Shown here piece after piece: positions 25,801 through 36,754 of a stretch of 64,000 nucleotides of DNA. Positions within the stretch are counted from its first letter, which is position 1. Every line of letters begins with the position of its first letter. The notes under the pieces were generated by a model. That model was not told where the DNA came from. It did no database searches and saw only the letters and a list, made by a program, of their open reading frames with translations. The DNA lies in assembly GCA_028023455.1 (NCBI GenBank), contig JAQFVV010000013.1, positions 122,001 to 186,000 on the forward strand, read 5' to 3'. Both the position numbers and the translations under genes were made by a program. The DNA is from Epiperipatus broadwayi. Lineage: Eukaryota > Onychophora > Udeonychophora > Euonychophora > Peripatidae.

Positions 25801-27590
25801 TACTATATGATTTTTATAATAATATTTAACCTTCCCATAAATCATTTAAGTGCAAATATTTCTATTGGCTAAGTGAATTAAAGTTCTAAACTTGATTGGT
25901 CAATTACAGAATCAGCAGGAAAAATATATTTGTCTTTTAAAATTATACTTGTTTTAGTTTAGTTTCTAAAAAAACAAATTAATAATTTGTCAGATTATTA
26001 AAATAAATGAAAGTTTTTCAAAAATAAATTTCTATTTATAATCGATAAAAATGTATACAAACAACATAAAACACTTATTCTCAACCTATTATAAAATGCA
26101 GCCTATATCATTGATTTCTTTCTCAATTTACTTTCATGTAAAAGTAAATAATTTTTACTAAAATCTGAACTATTCTTTTAAAATAATTATATTTTCACAT
26201 ATTTTATAAAAAAAAATAATAAATATGTAGAAAAAATTCTCTAAAACATACATTTTCATTTTGAAAATCAAAACAAAAAACTTAGAAATGTAAAAATCAT
26301 TGACAAGCCTTGGGTAGAGAATGAGAAACAACCAATCAGAGCTTTGGAAGGCAGGTCTTATCTCATTGTTATAACTTTAAATTTAAATATTATTGATTTA
26401 TTAGTAGTAAAATAAGTACAAAGGTGGTAGCATCATATGGTACATTTTTTAATATAAAATAATTAAAAAATCAGCAAAATAACATAAAAACTTGTGGTTT
26501 AAGAGTGAGTTAAAGCCACTTATAAAAATCTTCAGTGAATATGGAGGTAAGGTTAAGCAAGAAAATGATAGATAAAATATATACCCTGCTAAATTATTTT
26601 ATAGAGTCTTTATTTTTAATAATAGTATTGATAATAAATCATCAATAGTTTTAGAAATACAGTATAATTAATTCATAATATATGTGTAATAATTTAGGAT
26701 TGATGTAACAGTTTATGCCAAGAAGCTTTTTGTCTAAGTGCTCTATATTATCTTTAGCTTTTGGTCATTTTTATTAATAAATATTGTTTATCAAAATTAA
26801 TATTTTAAATAGTTTTTTCATTGACTTGAAAGAATTTAAATATTGCCATTCTATCTTATTTCTTAGATCTAGAATAACCCTAAACTCTGCAATCTGCTTT
26901 GCAACATTTATTCAAGTGAATGAAAACAGTTTAACAGACTAAGATTTTAGTTGTAATTGTAGTAATAATCAGAAGTCAAGAGGGAAAAAATTAAATTCAC
27001 TACTGAAAAAAAAAATCCTTCTATATCTACACAATGCAGGCTTTGTTCAGATTGATCTTGAGGGGAAAAGTATATATAGATTATTGGTTATTTTATTATT
27101 TTGGAAAAAATATTAAATACTTATTTTTTTAGTAAATATGTGATGCTTAAATATACTTTTTGTTTGAATATATTTGCTTTTAAAAGAAAATTAATCTGCT
27201 GAAAATTTTTATGATATCAAGCATTTAAGTTTTTGTCAATAACTTTATTATTATTATTATTATTTAATTGAAATATTGATTTTTAATGTTACCAAAATAG
27301 TTTTTGCTATTAGGACACTTAATTTTAATAAAATTTATATAAAATATAAATATTTGTTTGAAAATATTTTTTTTATTAAATATATTTCTTTACACAGAAA
27401 ATTGATATAAAATTTATTATAGTGATAGTATTATTGTGACTTTTTTTATGTACAAAGTTGATATTTTGTTGCAAATATTATTTTCATTATTTATATATTT
27501 ATTTTTAATAAAAATTTACATAAAATAAAAAGATTAGATGAAGAATATTTTTTTTACAAAAAAATATAGCTGAAGGGGGAAAAGAAAAAC
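22830..27590. other. Long AT-rich stretch without recognisable genes
   Basis: No open frame of note was found. A tandem duplication with unit ATTATACCCTTTAAGCAATT lies at about 24170-24220. A TA microsatellite is at 24230-24243 and poly-A runs are frequent. I find no LINE or SINE text here. Confidence 0.5.
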
Positions 27591-27627
27591 AAAAAAAAAA
27601 AGAAGGAAAATGTCCTATGAGTGTGAT

Positions 27628-27733
27628 CGTTGTTAGCCAAGAGGTCATCGCACCTGCCTTGCAAGCAAGTAGTTGGTTGCAGACGGGTGTGGGTTCACGT
27701 CCCGGCCAATGCTATGACATATGAAAAAAAAAG
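27628..27733 (+). mobile_element. Short tRNA-like SINE (family A, long-arm type)
   Basis: It reads GTTGTTAGCCAAGAGGTCATCGCA (A-box region), CCTTGCAAGCAAGTAGTTGG (extended arm), GTGGGTTCACGTCCC (B-box region), GGCCAATGC, TATGACATATG and poly-A. The extended arm resembles the long variable arm of class II (Leu/Ser) tRNAs. Confidence 0.75.
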
Positions 27734-28407
27734 ATATATAATTATATAACATTAGTTGATAAATTTGACTTGCATAGATATTTTGAATTAAGTAAATCTT
27801 GTGCCTCTCCTTAGTCTCATTTTTATTATTTCCCAGTCATCTTTGCTTACTTGTAGTTTTTTTATAACATATATATATATAGATAAAATTTGAATCATAT
27901 CTATTTATCTATTCAGAATGTATTTGTCTATTTTATGCATATAGATGTGTATTGACATATGCTTGTTTCAGTATTTTATAGATTCAAAATAAATTTTATA
28001 TAATCATATTTTCCTTTCTAACATTTTAATTTTTCACATTATATGGTAGTATAGAAATATTATTAGCATTAATACATATATAAATATAAAAGCAGAAAAA
28101 TCAATATCAAGCTTGGAAGATTAGTACATGTTTGGAATTTATATATCCCCTTAGGATAAAATATGAAGTTTTAAATCAATTTTTTTCATTTATTAGTAAT
28201 TTAAAAATTTCGATATATGGTATATATGTATGTAAATATGTTGTACATATATATAAAAGAAAATTAAAAAAAATTGAATAATATCTAGTAATCATTTCTT
28301 TTTTTTACTCTCTGCTACTATCCATATATTATCTAGCTTTGCTTATTTTAATATTTCAGTTACAAAAGTTAATCACTCGTGCAAATAATATGCATATATA
28401 TATATAT

Positions 28408-28530
28408 ATGAATTCATAGTATTATTTCCGGAAGTTTCCGTGCAATAAAAATATAATAGCTAAATAGCTAACCTTTCAGTACAATAACAGTTATATTTTT
28501 ATTACACGGAAGCTCCCGGAATTATGAATT
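28408..28530. repeat. Small fold-back (MITE-like) element
   Basis: The arms TTTCCGGAAGTTTCCGTGCAA-TAAAAATATAA (28427-28456) and TTATATTTTTATTA-CACGGAAGCTCCCGGAA (28490-28521) are inverted copies with few mismatches. Each lies next to a GAATT(C)AT-type end and a TA-rich flank. The span of about 115 bp with a loop of about 35 bp fits a MITE or a structured RNA. TA microsatellites flank both sides. Confidence 0.5.
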
Positions 28531-28879
28531 TATCATTTGTCCGTGAGACTATTAGAATTAATATATATATGCATGGGTATCAAATGTTATTACCAATATA
28601 ATATTATATGCGTTTTTCTGTTTCAATTTAATTTAACCAGAGGATAAAAGAAATCTACATTTAGATTAATCTGAAGTGGCTATAATATATAGGTACTGAT
28701 ATTATAACAAATAGATGTAACTATGCAAGAATTTGTTTTGATTCCAAAATCATAAGGATTTTTTTTTTTTTAGAATTTTAAATAACTAATTTGATAATAT
28801 AATAAATAGTCATGTGTAAATATATTAATTATAGTTTTAAATCCAAGATATTTACTGGAAAAAAACATAAGCCAGAAGA

Positions 28880-31800
28880 AACTAGTCTAAAAGTATGGAT
28901 ATAATTATAGTAACATTTAATGTCCATTGCTGTAATGGAGTCAAACAGTAGCATATATGAATGCCTGGTTAAGGATATACAGAGGTTTAAAGAAAAGGGG
29001 AAGAGAATAATAGTTATAGAAGATATGAATGAGCATATTGAAGAAAGTGATGATGTAGATAATAATAATGGACAGCTTTTGAAGAAATTTTGTCAGAGAG
29101 TTAACTTGAGCATTGGAAATTTATCAAATATTTATGAAGGACAATACACATGGTCTAGAAATAATATATTCCACACAATAGATTATGTATTGGTGGAGAA
29201 AGAGGGAATGAATAAAGTACGGAAAATTAAGGTGTTTGATAATGAAGAGAGAGTATGTAATAGTGATCATAATTTTTTTGTAATCAAAATGGTTAGTAAT
29301 GTGACAGAGAATAGAAATAAAAGTAGAAACAATAGTGAAAAATATGTATGGAGAGTGAAATGGCAAGAATAAGTTGGAAGAGTTTAAAATAGAAGTCGGA
29401 GAAACCATGGAAGAGTTGGTTGGTGGTGAGTATAAGGACTGGTGTGATGAAATAGAAAAAATGGCAAATAGGGTTTTAGGTGAGAATATTCAGAAGAATA
29501 AAAGTAATAAAAAATGAGAGTGTAAAAGAGAGGGAAAAGGCATGCAGAGAATATGAGTGTGCTATTATGAACAAAGAAAGTGAAAAAGATATTAATGCTA
29601 AATGGGAAAAGTACTTAGAAAAGAAGAAGTTAGCTAAAATAGATAATTATATAGAAACAATGAAATTGAATAGTAAATTGTTGAAGGATATTAATAAGAC
29701 TGGAAGAGATGAGAGTAAAAAATTTTGGAATTACATTAAAAGGAGAAATATTGGGGGGGGGGGATAGTATTATTAGATGATGAGGAAATAGAGTGTAGCT
29801 CTAGAGAAGAATTAGAGAGAATCATGAAAATGTATGCAATAGTTATAGAAAAGATGTTAGATGTGAAGGACAGAAAGATAGAAAATATGAAAGCATATAG
29901 TAATGGGAATATTAGGTTTACAGAAAATGAAATGAATGAGGCAGGGAAGAAATTGAAAAGTGGAAAGGCAAGAGGTTTAGATGGATGGGCAGCAGAGATG
30001 GTAATGAATTTAGGGCATAGGGCAAAAGTAAATCTATTATCATGTTTTAATAAGATGGCACAGAAGAGAGTTTTTTTATGTAGTTGAAGTAATACAGGAG
30101 TAAGATTATTATTTAAAAGAAAGAGTAAAGATCATAGAAAGTTAAACAATTATAGACCGATAGTGGTAATATCAGTTTTATATAAAGTTTTTTCATACAT
30201 GGTGGCTGGAAAAGTTGCAAAATGGATGGAAGAAAATAATGTAGTTGGAGGAATGCAAGGAAGTTTTAAGTCAGATAGGCCTATAGGAGATAGTTTATTT
30301 GTAGTTACACAACTTATGGATATGAGTAGGCATTCAGGTAGACAGTTATAAATGAGTTTTATAGATATAGAGAAGTCATATGATAGAATAAATAAAAATA
30401 GATTATGGATAAGTTTAACAAATTTGGAAATGGATGAGGCTTTAGTGGATATTATTAAGAAATTATATGAAAATAATTACTATATATATATATATCAATT
30501 ATGGGATATAGAATCAGTTAAAGTTAAAAATGGGATGGGACTAAGGCAATGATGCCCTATGTCACCTATTTTGTTGTATTTGAGTAAAATGGAGAGAGCA
30601 ATAGAAAGACTAGGAAGAGGGATAGAGATACCATTAATAGGTGGCAAGAGAGTATATATGTCAGGGTTTTTTTTGCAGATGATGTCTTTTTTGTGCAGAA
30701 AGAAGAGAACATATGGAAGTTATGCTGAGGACATGCACAAGGGTGGGTAAAGAGATGGGGATTAAATTTAGTCAAGAAAAATCAAATATAATGATGGCTA
30801 ATACTGGAGAAAAAGAAGACAAAGAATTTTTATTGGGGGATATAAAGTTAAATGTAGTAAATAGATATAGTTATTTGGAAATCATCTTCAGTAATCAAAA
30901 AAATTGTTTGGATGAATGGGAGAAAAAATTAATAAATGAAGCAAAAAAAAAGAATGGGATTGATAAAGAAATTAACAGTGATTTCATATAATAAATATGA
31001 TGTAGCTAGAATTGTATGGAAGGGAATAGCAGTAGCAGGGTTAACAAATGGCAATGATACATTATGTGTTAGTAAAGGAGTATTAGATTACTTAAAAAAA
31101 TACAATGTGAAGTAGGAAGACATGCATTAGATGCAGATGTGTGGACAGCAAAGGAGGCAATTTAAGGGGAAATTGGGTGGTCAAGTTTTTATATGAGAGA
31201 TGCAAAAAGCAAAATAAAAATGTTTGATAGATTGCAGTTTATGGATAATAAAAGAATAACCAAAATAGTATTTAATTGTGTTATGAGTAAAGAGTAGTCA
31301 ACAAGATGGGTGAAAAAGTAATGTGGCACGCAGAAGGTTTAAATAAAGAATTTATATCAGTATACTTGTACAAGAGGGGGGGATGATTGTGTTAGGAGGA
31401 TTGTTGAGTGTTATAGTGGTAAGGAATGGGATAGAAGAATAGATGCATTAATAAAAAATAGGAAGTTGGAGAGATGGAGAACTAGTATGAAGAGTAAAAA
31501 GAGTTTAAATATATATAGAAGTAAACAGAACATTGGGTGCGTGTTAATTTATGATAATAGCAAGGAAAGTAGTTTACTGTTTAATGCTCGAACGGGATCT
31601 TTATCAACAAGGGAATATACACATAAATGGAAAAATATGGGTGATTTAGTCTGCAAGTTGTGTAAGGAAGGTATATAAAATATTAAGCATATGTTGATAA
31701 AATGTAAATGCTTGAAAGCAGAAAGGGTACAAATAATGAAGTTATGGAAGACTAAATATAAACAAAGTGATTATACAGAAAGTTGGTTATTGGTTTTTAT

Positions 31801-32015
31801 GCTGGGTTTGGGAACAGATAAGGGGGATTTAGATATGAAGACCATGGAGTTGACAAAGATTATGTTGTGAAAATGGGATGGAACAGGATATGGGGAAACT
31901 TAGGGTGGAGAATGGAAAGGGAAGGGAAAGTGGCTAATAGGTTTCTCTGGACATAGTTGCTGAGAGATTTCTGACTCTGTATAAGGAGAAATCACAGTGC
32001 ATCACATCACATCTA
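28880..32015 (+). pseudogene. Non-LTR retrotransposon (LINE), decayed, endonuclease to 3' end
   Basis: A single LINE can be followed through many frameshifts. An endonuclease remnant (28920-29372) has DMNEHI in place of GDxNxH, then YTWSR, IDYVL and NSDHNF. The RT follows: SGKARGLDGW (29960), NYRPIVVISVLYKVF (30150), motif A FIDIEKSYDRI (about 30358), and motif B GMGLRQ-stop-CPMSPI with TGA at 30550. Motif C is FADDVFFV, off-frame after a T run near 30665. The C-terminal CCHC-like finger is CKLC...HMLIKC (31655-31705). It ends after a TCACATCACATC tail near 32010. The 5' end is truncated within the endonuclease. It cannot encode a working protein. Confidence 0.75.
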
Positions 32016-32162
32016 TAAAACATATATAAAAATATAAATTATATATATAATGTGTGTTTTTATGAAATTTTTTTTTCAATAAATTATCTGATTGATTATC
32101 TGATTCAGAATAAAAAAAATAAATATTGTTTACTAAAAAAAATCTGTATATGAACACACTTT

Positions 32163-32273
32163 TTTTTCCATATGTCATGGCATCGGCTGGGAGGTGAACC
32201 TGCAATAACCATCTGCAACCAACTGCTTGCTTGAAAGGCAGCTGTGCTGACCTCTCGGCTAACAGCACTTGAC
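32163..32273 (-). mobile_element. Short tRNA-like SINE (family A) with target-site duplication
   Basis: The minus strand carries AGTGCTGTTAGCCGAGAGG, an extended arm, a B-box-like AGGTTCACCTCCC, GCCGATGC, CATGACATATG and a poly-A tract. The flanking direct repeats are TATATGAACACACTTT (32147-32162) and TATATGAACACCCTTT (32274-32289), with one mismatch. That marks a retrotransposed insertion. Confidence 0.8.
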
Positions 32274-32659
32274 TATATGAACACCCTTTACTGATCATTT
32301 CAACTTATTTGCATAACAACTGTAGTAATAAGTTATATTTTTATAAAAAACATAATTTCAATTAATTATATGTTTAAAAAAATTAAGTATATTAATCAAA
32401 CACTTTTCATTTGGTCTCAGAAATATGTTTTAATATTTTTTTAAATGCAGGTGTTAAGCCTATACAATGTATTAATATTCTCTAATTTAGAAATTACTAT
32501 AAACTCTTAGTCATATATTTTAAACATATGGTTGAAGACTTGAGAGGAAAAAAATTAACTTTTAAAATACAATTCGACTTTAGTTATGGTAAGATAGACA
32601 GTTTCACAAATATCATATATAGTATGTTTAAAAAGTAAGAGTGATTGTCATTTACAATA

Positions 32660-33242
32660 AAAGTTACTTGATGGAGCTTACCAATAGTTCTAAATAAGCT
32701 TTATTTTTATAAGTGCAGAAAGAGAAAGAATTCAAAATTTCTATCATTAAGTCCCTACCTCCAGACCAATTGATTTCAAGCTTATGGCTCACCTCAGTGG
32801 AGGTCTGGGAATCTAGAAACTAGATCTAAAATATTAACTCAAAAATCAGTACTTATAAAACACGTTTCTATCAATTTGAAAGTCTGAAATTTTCAGACAC
32901 GTAAATGTCTTCAAATTCAGCTTTTCAAACCCGATAGCTATATGGGTCTGAATTCAGATCAGTTTCACCATATGGTAAAAGCTTCTGCAATATAGCATCA
33001 CAAAACCCTTCAAAGGTACACTTATAATAATTAAAAAACAAGTCATAAATTTCATAACTTGCTTTTAAGCTTGCATTCAAATGATCACTAGATGGAGCTT
33101 ACCAATAGCTCTAAACAAGCTTTATTTTTATAAGTGCCAAAAGAGAAAGGATTCAAAATCTCTATCATTAAGTCCCTATCTCCAGACCAATTGGTTTCCA
33201 GCTTATGGCTCACATCTCAGTGGAGGGGTTAGGGTTAGGTGT
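32660..33242 (+). repeat. Pair of direct repeats of about 160 bp
   Basis: The units are at about 32668-32815 and 33088-33225. Both run from GATGGAGCTTACCAATAG through CTTTATTTTTATAAGTGC and ATCATTAAGTCCCTA to CTCAGTGGAGG. They differ at scattered positions. The spacer of about 270 bp is unrelated. The second unit runs into GGGGTTAGGGTTAGG (33225-33239), two vertebrate-type telomere repeat units. The nature of the unit is unknown to me. Confidence 0.6.
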
Positions 33243-33289
33243 TTATTGTGAATAAGGGCTTGCTAAAATATATTACAAAATAGATTTAT

Positions 33290-33895
33290 ATAACATTTTG
33301 ATTTTATTTTCTAGTGCAGAGATATAGTGTAATTTATTTTCAATCTAACACATGCTGTACTGTTTATTTATAATATTTCAATGATGTCTTGTTGATTTGT
33401 GAGGAAACTCAAATTAAGACACAAGATATAGATTTTTGAAAAAATAGAATCAGATATCTCATCTTTAAACATACTTTCTAATTATATAGGCCAATCTAAA
33501 GTACATTAGTTTGAAAGTGTGAAGATGTTTCTCTGTTCTCTTTACTTCCATTATTTTCTTTCTGCATATTAGCCCTCATGAAATCTTTAAAATTTACTAC
33601 ATGTTAACACTTGGGAATATTTGAAAGTATGTAACATTTTGATTTTATTTTCTAGTATAAATATAGTATGTAGTTTAAAATAAGGATTTTTCATCCCAAC
33701 ACATGCTTTAGATTGGACTATATAAATAGAAAATAGGTTTAAAGATAAAATGGTAACTCTTATCTTTTCAAAAGTTTCTATTTTGAGTCTTATTTTGAAT
33801 TTCCCCAATATGCAACAAGTCATTGCTGAGATATTATAAATAAACAACAAAATGCATGTATTAGGATGAAAAATCCTTACTGTTTAAAATAGATT
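33290..33895. repeat. Nested inverted and direct repeats
   Basis: The segment 33345-33525 reappears inverted at about 33690-33872. Shared blocks include TGTTTATTTATAATAT, GGAAA-CTCAAA, TCTTTAAAC and CCAATCTAAAG. In addition TAACATTTTGATTTTATTTTCTAGT occurs directly at 33291 and 33632. ATAAGGATTTTTCATCC (33681) is inverted at about 33864. This looks like two copies of an unknown element in opposite orientation. Confidence 0.55.
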
Positions 33896-33923
33896 TATAC
33901 AAGTAATTTTACAATATAATAAA

Positions 33924-34311
33924 ACTATTATATATAATAATCAATGAGGATTGCCAATTCCTCAACAAGCTTTGTGATAAATGCTTAGCCAGAGCCAGCA
34001 TTTAAAATATTTCTGTCAGGGACACCCCCCCCAACCACTGACCATGGTTTTGTGCTTGGGAACTCCTCAGAGAGGTTCCAGGGTAGGTTCAGACACTAGA
34101 TCTTGGTACCTCTCCGAGGAGTGCCAAAGCACGGAACCATGGTCAGGGGTTTAGGGGGTTCCTGACAGAGATATTTTAAATGATGGCTCTGGTTAAGCAT
34201 TTATCACAAAGCTTGTTGAGGAATTGGCAATCCTCATTGATTATATCTTACAAGCTTACGAGAATTGGGTCATGTGATCTATGACTTTTATTTTGACTAT
34301 TATATATAATA
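33924..34311. repeat. Large fold-back element with 16-bp flanking direct repeat
   Basis: The arms at about 33941-34077 and 34112-34246 are inverted copies of high similarity. Each starts ATCAATGAGGATTGCCAATT and carries AAGCTTTGTGATAAATGCTTA and CTGACCATGGTT. The loop is about 35 bp. The whole is bracketed by ACTATTATATATAATA (33924-33939 and 34296-34311). The right side has about 50 extra bases. It fits a fold-back or MITE-type transposon. There is no coding capacity. Confidence 0.6.
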
Positions 34312-34319
34312 GTTTTATT

Positions 34320-35065
34320 ATATTTATAATATCTGATTCCAAGTTTTGATGTGGATGCTAAAATTCTAAAATAGAAATGAACTATATGTAATATGTATTT
34401 TAACACACATATATATTATATGCCTGCATGATTTGTGTAGTAAGGGAGTGAGGAACTGTAGAACTGAAAGTTTATGGATCACTATCTAATTCTGCAACTT
34501 CTGGTACTCAAAACATTTTATGAACTCCTGAGCAATAAATAATTTATTTATATATGCTTTTAATATCTATATATTATATGTAAATACATCTGTGGCACAA
34601 ATTTATTTTTAAAAATATATTTACAATAGCAATATAATATTTAACAAAAAATAGACTAGCAGTTTTACAAAATATAAAATTAATATTGCATCTATTTTAT
34701 AAAATGTCTTTTTAAATATTTTCTAAAGAAACATAAAATAAAAAGATTTTATATCTATTTTGATAGCAGAAACTATTGTTTATAATTCAAAATAATCTGA
34801 AGAGGTCAGAAGTTTACATCCAAAAAAAACTGTAAAGATGAGACTTCCACTTCTAGGTCACTGATTGGTAGAGAATAGTTGTGAAAGTAATTGTACACTT
34901 TTATTCTTTTGTTATTTAATCATCAGCAGAAAATTGTAGTTTTTTAAATGTTTTTATTAAAGTTCAAAAATCTGTTTGTTTATTTGTTACCTCATTAGAG
35001 AGTGATATAATTTTACATTTTCATTTACTGTGCCAATACTAAAAGCTTAAAAATAATAAAATTAA
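34320..35065. other. AT-rich stretch, nothing recognised
   Basis: I see no open frame or repeat that can be named. Confidence 0.5.
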
Positions 35066-35071
35066 TTTTTT

Positions 35072-35348
35072 TATATATTAAATGCTTTTAATGACTGCGC
35101 ACTAAAAAAAATAAATAAATTGTTTATTCAACCACAATTGGGATTTCTAGATTTAACATGAAAAAAAGCATGGGGGAGGGGGACGTCCAGAAATTAATTA
35201 AGTCAATCCTTATTTTTTATAACAAGGGATTGACTTAATTTCTGGACTCCCCTTGCTTTTATTTCAAGTTAAATTCTAAAAATCCCAATTGTAGCTGAAG
35301 AAACAATTTTTTTTAGTGCACAGTCAATAAAAGCATTTAATATATATA
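35072..35348. repeat. Near-perfect hairpin (fold-back element)
   Basis: The arms at 35072-35206 and 35219-35348 are inverted copies with a loop of about a dozen bases around TTTTTTAT. Terminal blocks are TTAAATGCTTTTAATGACTG and CAGTCAATAAAAGCATTTAA. The centre is AAGTCAATCC/GGATTGACTT. Differences are mostly at A-runs and at a GGGGGAGGGGG tract. TATATA and TTAA at the ends would suit a TA- or TTAA-targeting MITE. The palindrome itself prevents a clear choice of target-site duplication. Confidence 0.6.
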
Positions 35349-35349
35349 A

Positions 35350-36320
35350 AACTATCTATTGTTTGATAGTTTATTTAAATATTTATGACTATTTTTATTA
35401 AAATATTCATACAATTATTATTTAAAAGAAAACAATGCATCATTACACATTTATTTTAATCAAATATGTTTTTTTTTTTAAAAAAAATACATGTTAACTA
35501 AGTTTATCATAACAAAGATTTCCTTAATTTACTTTTTCAGTATCAATACAGTAATTAGCCAATAAAAAAAGTGATTGTTTTCATTATGTATTTCACTTTA
35601 TTTAACACTATAATTTTCTTTCTATATTTATAAAGTTCAAATATGATTTTTTAAGATTATTTTTCATTTTTTAACTTATGTTTCTAGTAAATCAAACCTA
35701 ATTTATTGAATTCTAATATAAAATAGAGGTTTAAATGTTAAAATCAAATGTTTTTTTTAAAAAAAAAAGTGATATTAAATAAAATAAATTCAATCTACTT
35801 CATTGAAACATGATGTTTTAGGATCATGGCATTCAATTGTTGCATTGTGAAGCAAAAAATAATTTTTTTTTTTAATTTTTTTTTTAGATTTTTTTTGTAT
35901 ATTTTGAAAATGAGAATAAGTGAAACAATAGACATTAAAATTGTGGATATGGGGAATGCCTATATGCATATTGGTCTAAATATTAAAATTGGTAGGACAT
36001 ACAAACAAGATCAATAATATAGTGTATAAATAAATTTATTTTTAAATAAGTAATAAAGATTTTAACCATATTTAATAATTACATGCTGATTAGTTATTTT
36101 TATTTTTGTTTGAAATTATTTCATTTATTAAGATTGAGGAATCATAACTACAAAGATAAGAATCTATGTGTATTAACACAAAGAGAAAACAGTTTTTCAG
36201 TAGCTCACTACATAAAAAATCCCTCCAACAGCTATGCTCTCATAGAGAAATAATGACTGAGAATGCAGAACAATGAGCATATTTTTATTATTGCTTTATC
36301 CTCTAATTAAGAATATATAT
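35350..36320. other. AT-rich stretch, nothing recognised
   Basis: A 63-codon frame at 35826-36017 opens through T-runs and shows no domain, so I treat it as chance. Confidence 0.5.
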
Positions 36321-36324
36321 ATTA

Positions 36325-36715
36325 TAGGTATGACAGTAATATTGGCATCAACAAAGGCTTTGAGCATTTTATCATTGGATTTCAATAAAATGGAGGGCTG
36401 AAGAGTTGGAGAGTGGAAAAGATTGAAGATTGTCCATTAAAGTTTGAAGATTTGCTATTTTAATATAAATTGAGGACTGATTGTACATATGTGTGGGAGA
36501 TGGTTATCTGGACCAACTGATAAGTGCTTGTTCAGCATGAAATGCATATATTGGAGATCTTCTATCTTTTTCACTTGTATGTGGTCATGTGTTCCAGTTA
36601 TATAAGATGGATTGAATAGATGTAGGGAGCTAGAAAGTCTGAGTTAAAGTCTCTTATAATTATACTAAGTTTAGTATAGACAATGTACATATATTTAAAT
36701 ATTATATATATATGT
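36325..36715 (+). mobile_element. Hammerhead-bearing repeat directly upstream of the PLE ORF1
   Basis: This copy is nearly full length. Its blocks are TATTGGCATCAACAAAGG, TTTGAAGATTTGCTAT, GTGTGGGAGATGG, the ribozyme at about 36503-36565, and a decayed T-arm segment at about 36640. The ribozyme has CCAA, CTGATAA (36517-36523, one core change), a stem II with one mismatch, GAAA (36539-36542) and TTGG (36551-36554). After the T-arm comes AAGTTTAGTATAGACAATGT and a TA-rich tail, shared with the 7.1-kb copy. It ends about 40 bases before the SGNH start codon, so it could be a PLE 5' pseudo-LTR or just a neighbour. Confidence 0.7.
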
Positions 36716-36754
36716 ATTTCCTTTGGTTAGTTTGTTATATATTAATATTTTGAT

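Noticed and set aside
30566-30775. Minus-strand frame within the 29-32 kb LINE
   Set aside because: Antisense shadow of the RT region.
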